From: Leucogyrophana mollusca
Taxonomy: Eukaryota; Basidiomycota; Agaricomycetes; Boletales
NCBI GenBank assembly: GCA_021014945.1
Contig: MU266449.1
Span: 17,721 to 81,720 of the forward strand
Direction: 5' to 3'
DNA: 64,000 nucleotides
The stretch's first letter is position 1. Each line of letters starts with the position of its first letter. The notes below the pieces were generated by a model. The model had not been told where the DNA came from, made no database searches, and saw only the letters and a list, made by a program, of their open reading frames with translations. This document shows, one piece after another, positions 60,201-64,000 of the stretch. The translations under genes were made by a program, and so were the position numbers.

Positions 60201-62393
60201 TCAGCGGCGAGGACCACGAAGCGCGGGAGCGCTACTGGCTCACCCGCCTGTCCGTGCTCATACCCACCTACACCCGCCTGCCCATCCGCACCCGCACCCG
60301 CACCGACCCGCGGCACGACCAACACGCTCCCCGCGAGCGCAAACGTGAACACGTGCTTCGCGTTCGCGGGCGGGAGGAGGTCGTTCATGTTCAGGTGGAG
60401 CGTGAGCGGGGCCGCAGGGGGTTTTATGCCCCCGCGTGGTTGAGCTTGTCCTCCCTGTATTTGTGTTTGTGCCTGTCCCTGGTCGTGGGCGAGGACTTGG
60501 TCGTGGGCAGACACCGACCCCGCCCGGCTCCTCCCACCCCCACCCCCGCCGTCACTCGACAAAACAGACGACCCGATGGACGAGAGCGTGCTCGCCGGCG
60601 TCAGCGCCTGCCCCATCCCAGGGCACGCCTCGAAGGAGTACTCCGGGGGGTGTGCGCCCGGGAGGGGCGCGCGGAGGAGGGAGGCCGTCGAGGATGCGGC
60701 GGTGGTGGGGAGGGAGGAGGTGGAGGATGTGGAATTCGTGCGCGAGGCCATAGCGGGCGCTAGGAATGCCGACGTGGGCGAGGGCGTGGTGGAGTGCAGC
60801 GGCGAAGGCGCGGTAGACTGCATAGGCGAAGGTGAGGGGGAGGGTGAGGGAAAGGGCGAGGGCATGGTGGACTGCATCGGCGAGACGTCCACCTGCGGGA
60901 ACGCCAGCTCGAGCTCTAGCGCCGAGCTCTGCACAGGTGGAGGCACAGGCGCGTCGGCGTCCGAGCCCATGAACCCCGGGCCGCCTGATACGCTCCACCC
61001 CGCCTTTGCCTTCCCGCTTGCGTTGGCGTTCCCGTTTGCGCTGATGTAGGCGTTTGCGTTCCCGTTTGCGTTGGCGTTGATGTTGGCGTTGGCGATGGCG
61101 TTCCCGTCAGCGTCGACGTCCTCCGCCCAGAAGACATCGCACCCCTCCGCCTCGAGGCCGACGTCGAGCCCGAGCATGGTCGCCACGCCGGGGAACCACA
61201 CGCCCCTGCACGTGCCCCTGTACTCGACGCGCATCAGCACGCCCTCGCGCGGTGGCGTGGCTTGGGTTTGGGATTGGTGGGGGATGGCAGGGGCAGGGGC
61301 GCACCCCCGGCCCAGGACGAGGCACGTCATCTCGCCCTTGACCTCGCGCACGCCGACGCGCTGGCGGCCGCCCCTTCCTTCGCTGACACCCCTCACCGGC
61401 GCGGCCCAGCGCACACGCACCCGCGCCGCGCTCGGAAAGGTGCCCTGGAGGGCACACGCGTCCCCCGCCGAGTCTGACGACTCGTCGTCGGCCATGTCCG
61501 CGTAGGACCCCGCGCGCGCACGGGGGGCCGCGGTGCGGGTGACATGCGGGTCGGAGGTGAGCTCCCACGCGGGGGGGTCGTCGTCGCCGCCCGCGGAGGA
61601 GAGGGAGGCGAAGGACGAGGAGGTACTGTATCTCCGCGCGGGGGGGGAGGGGGGGAATATGCGGAGGTTGATGGTGTTGGAGAGGCAGCGGGGGATGGGG
61701 AGGGAGAGGAGGTACGGGGAGCGCGGGGGGCGGGAGAGGAGCGGGACCCAGAGGTCGATGGCCGCCATGAAATGCATGTTGTTCCGCTCCCCGCCGAGCG
61801 AGCCGCGCCGGGGTTTCGCCGCGGTGCCTGTGCCGTTGGTGTCGGGGGCGAAGCGCGGGGGGAACTCGCGGGGGAGGACGTAGGAGACGTTGTACCCGCT
61901 GACGAGGATGTGCCCCGTGTACCGGTCCTCGAGCGCCGTCTCCACCGGCGTCCGCGCGAGGCCGAACACAGACAAATACGACCTGTGCGAGCGCGCGGGG
62001 AGGTTGAGCGCACGGGCGGCGGCGTTGAGGAGCGGGTGGGCGGTGGAGGAGAAGTTGTACGGGACGGAGGCGGGGTCGAGCGGGTGCACCTGCGCGCTCA
62101 GGATCTTCAGATTCTCCTCGGGAAAGAGGGGGAGCGTCGACCCGGGGGCGACGCTGTCCATCGGGATCGACAGCTGCACCAAATAAGGGGCAAGCTACGG
62201 GAAAAACCACGCGGGTACGCACCTTGAGGTATATTTTAATCGCAGCGCCGTCCTGGCCCTGCTTGGCGCGCCCCTCGATCGCGAGGCGGGTGACGACGTT
62301 GAGCTTCGGCTGGGCGTTGAGGGTTGTGGACGAGCCCGCCGTGGAGAGCGGCGGGCTCAACGTGCGCGCGTGACGCGACGACGGTGTGTACAT
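57257..62393 (-). CDS. Very large low-complexity membrane-anchored protein, no known family
   Basis: Four exons (62393-62223, 62173-59005, 58846-57432, 57298-57257) join in frame to 1,598 residues. The first 250 or so residues look folded: KLNVVTRLAIEGRAKQG, VQLSIPMDSVAPGSTLPLFPEE, LKILSAQVHPLDPASVPYNF. After that, long Ser/Pro/Thr stretches alternate with moderately conserved-looking blocks (TLHLNMNDLLPPANAKHVFTF). There is an Asn-Ala repeat tract near 61030-61110, an Arg-Glu run near 59670-59700, and a Lys/Ala/Asp run near 59100-59170. One membrane helix (LLWTTPVVLAFVLLLNLGAEF, about 58490-58560) is followed by GGLGDER-type repeats (58310-58440) and an acidic Asp/Glu/Asn tract (57600-57720). 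GC content and codon bias are stronger than in neighbours, producing long antisense shadow frames. I do not recognise the family. Confidence 0.85.
58310..58440 (-). repeat. Short in-gene repeat (GGRLGGLGDER units)
   Basis: Inside the giant-protein gene, roughly four imperfect units with the pattern G-G-x-L-G-G-L-G-D-E-R follow each other, and further LGGTEAEP units lie at about 58200-58310. The DNA is also repetitive, so slippage could change the copy number. Confidence 0.7.
61030..61110 (-). repeat. Asn-Ala codon repeat tract
   Basis: GCGTTGGCGTT-type hexamers on the plus strand encode alternating Asn and Ala residues (NANANGNANAY and similar) on the minus strand, inside the giant-protein gene. 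It is a hexanucleotide microsatellite-like tract that keeps the reading frame. Confidence 0.7.
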
Positions 62394-62463
62394 TCACTCC
62401 TGTAAATTGTAGTGATCGAGTTCGTGTGTGATTGAGGTGGAGGCACTCGGTCGCTGCTGCGAG

Positions 62464-62471
62464 TTTATATA
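62464..62471 (-). promoter_or_regulatory. Probable TATA box of the giant-protein gene
   Basis: TATATAAA reads on the minus strand about 70 bp upstream of the ATG at 62393, a spacing similar to the TATA elements found at 40343 and 52602. Confidence 0.5.
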
Positions 62472-64000
62472 CAACGGCAGGACTCGGGTGAGCGGGCTGT
62501 GCTAGTTTTTAGCGTTCGAGTGCGACGTCGACCGCGCTGGACGGAAAGAGGAGGAGTCAGGGCGGGAGAGGCGCGTTGTCAACAAAAACGCGTCCGGTGG
62601 CATACACACGCATCCACAATTGCTTATGTAATCATCTATACTTCCCACACCTGAGGTCGTCGTTTTTGTCCACGGGCGGTGACAGCCACGGAATGGAGGA
62701 ATTCCTTTCGGCGTTGTGGGCTGCGATAGGGCATCGGCTTCCCTGGGATCGATCGCAGCACAAGCGGGAGGAATATTGGTTCAGCATTTCGCCGTCGATG
62801 GCATTGATCAGGGCCCCACGCACTTGCTCCGAGAACACACCTGCTGTCGTCAGTGAGCTTGGATATCTCTGGCCTTTCTTGATCGTACGTATCACGAATG
62901 GCCAGTAATATCGCACCCTCCCATATGCACGCCGCCATCTATCCCGTCCCCTGCGGAATCGACTGCAACGCTACAGCGGACACCCTTCAACAACCCATAC
63001 CGGCAAGTTCTCTAGCTAGTTTCTCAAAGGTTACTGTGGGGGTCTGTGTTTCCGTTTTATTCGCTTACAGCTTAGCCCGCCTGCCGACAACCTACCCAGT
63101 CGCCTCGCACCGAACAACCCACCCATCGAAGCAAACCAAACACCACACCAGTGACCTGCACCCGCCAGTCCTCTCCCGCCACTGCCCCCGCCCACGACTC
63201 TCGGAGTGCCTCGCGATAAGACGATCTCGCGCTCCCGGCTCGAGATCCCCAACTCCAATCCGATCCACGCCAAGCAATCCGATCCACACCCAAGGTCGCA
63301 GACATCTACCAACGCCTCCCAGCAAAACAACACAAGGCTCGCCAGACTTCCCATCCTCGTAAGCAGGTGCACACTTCCCACTCAACTCACATCGACCGAA
63401 ACATACTCAGCCTCCGGGGGTTCAGCCGTATCCCGACTCTCGAGTCCGTCGTACGCCAGCTGCACGACAGCCACCCCGCGCCCCATTGCATCACTCGCCT
63501 CGGCGACAGAGGCGCTATTTCCGGCGTGGCTGCTCCACACGCATCGGATTCGTCCCACCTTACCCGCAGCCGCCCCCCTCCAAAGTCCAACCCCAAACCA
63601 CATCGATAGCACATCCACGTCTAATTCAGCACCCCTACCTACCTATCCCGCTCAGAAACCGTGTTTGCACAAGGAATATGGTATTGTCCTAGGGACGAGG
63701 TAAATGAGTAATATGCTGCTTATCCTGGGGACTTCCTTGTTTTCACAGAATCGCTCTCCTGTATATGAATTGGCCTCCGAGTCCTGGAGACTTTGCCTTT
63801 TCAACCTTCCTCTGAACCACCTCTAAATATCCCCTGAAATCATCCTCGCGGGGCCGAGGCCACTCCCCGCATTCCCAACCTTCGACGCGCGTAGCTGGCT
63901 GTCATCCCGGGGAAGAGAGGTCAGTATCGGTGGATGCCGCGAGGCATGTGCTAATAGTACCTTGACGTGGTCTATAGCCGTATCAACTGTATTCTGGTCA
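62472..64000. other. Right edge, no gene supported
   Basis: About 1.5 kb. The first part is the upstream region of the giant-protein gene. Plus-strand frames near 62690-63020 (for example MEEFLSALWAAIGHRLPWDRS, and AAIYPVPCGIDCNATADT further on) could be coding, but no motif or exon chain emerges. From about 63080 to 63700 the plus strand is rich in C and A, giving long unrelated frames in all phases. Confidence 0.35.

Noticed and set aside
59828..60763. Plus-strand open frame of 311 codons, and another at 61544-62227
   Set aside because: Same cause: Arg/Gly/Pro-rich translations with no motif, inside the giant-protein exon on the other strand.
63080..63700. Long overlapping frames on both strands at the right edge
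   Set aside because: The C/A-rich plus strand leaves several phases open at once. None shows a motif, splice chain or sensible start.
1..64000. Bacterial-type systems (operons, CRISPR, toxin-antitoxin, phage)
   Set aside because: Intron-rich eukaryotic genes throughout, no spaced direct repeats, and no bacterial gene order.
1..64000. tRNA and rRNA genes
   Set aside because: No cloverleaf or rRNA stretch was noticed by eye. A covariance-model scan was not possible, so absence is not proven.

Overview
The window is nuclear DNA of a filamentous basidiomycete, most likely an Agaricomycete. Genes are dense, on both strands, and split by many 45-65 nt GT-AG introns. Several families are typical of mushrooms: DUF6534-type membrane proteins, a FunK1 kinase piece, and a secreted GH6 cellobiohydrolase with a CBM1 module that points to plant-cell-wall decay. 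I saw no bacterial operon, phage, CRISPR array or intact transposon. All gene models were spliced by eye.

Layout. 0.2-2.1 kb: DUF6534-type membrane protein. 3.5-7.9 kb: insulin-degrading-enzyme-like M16 protease. 8.6-11.4 kb: two tail-to-tail paralogous multi-pass membrane proteins. 12.1-19.5 kb: CKS1 and, divergent from it, a large HFM1/MER3 meiotic helicase gene. 19.6-21.2 kb: TIM54. 21.4-23.3 kb: PRP45/SNW1. 23.8-25.0 kb: a Ser/Thr-rich, single-span SH3 protein resembling Fus1. 26.4-27.3 kb: truncated FunK1 kinase. 28.0-30.2 kb: a 74-residue protein and a Nudix hydrolase. 30.4-32.2 kb: UBLCP1-type phosphatase. 33.1-34.9 kb: cellobiohydrolase II. 36.1-38.2 kb: NECAP and COP9 subunit 8. 38.3-42.3 kb: unidentified ORFs and a second DUF6534-type gene. 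42.6-46.5 kb: NFS1 cysteine desulfurase and an SRSF1-like SR protein. 47.0-51.2 kb: tubulin cofactor E and mitochondrial HIBCH/EHD3. 52.7-56.9 kb: indoleamine 2,3-dioxygenase and RPA1. 57.3-62.4 kb: a 1,598-residue low-complexity membrane-anchored protein with no family I recognise. 62.4-64 kb: no gene I can support.

The content is mostly conserved housekeeping: mitochondrial biogenesis (TIM54, NFS1, HIBCH/EHD3, possibly the protease and the Nudix enzyme), splicing (PRP45, SR protein), DNA metabolism and cell cycle (HFM1, CKS1, RPA1), and protein regulation (CSN8, UBLCP1, NECAP, TBCE). The accessory genes are the membrane proteins, FunK1, the cellobiohydrolase and the giant protein. The most unusual structural feature is repeated use of micro-exons: 6 nt in NECAP, 10 nt in UBLCP1, and 7, 10, 10 and 16 nt in HFM1. 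Each restores a conserved protein motif.
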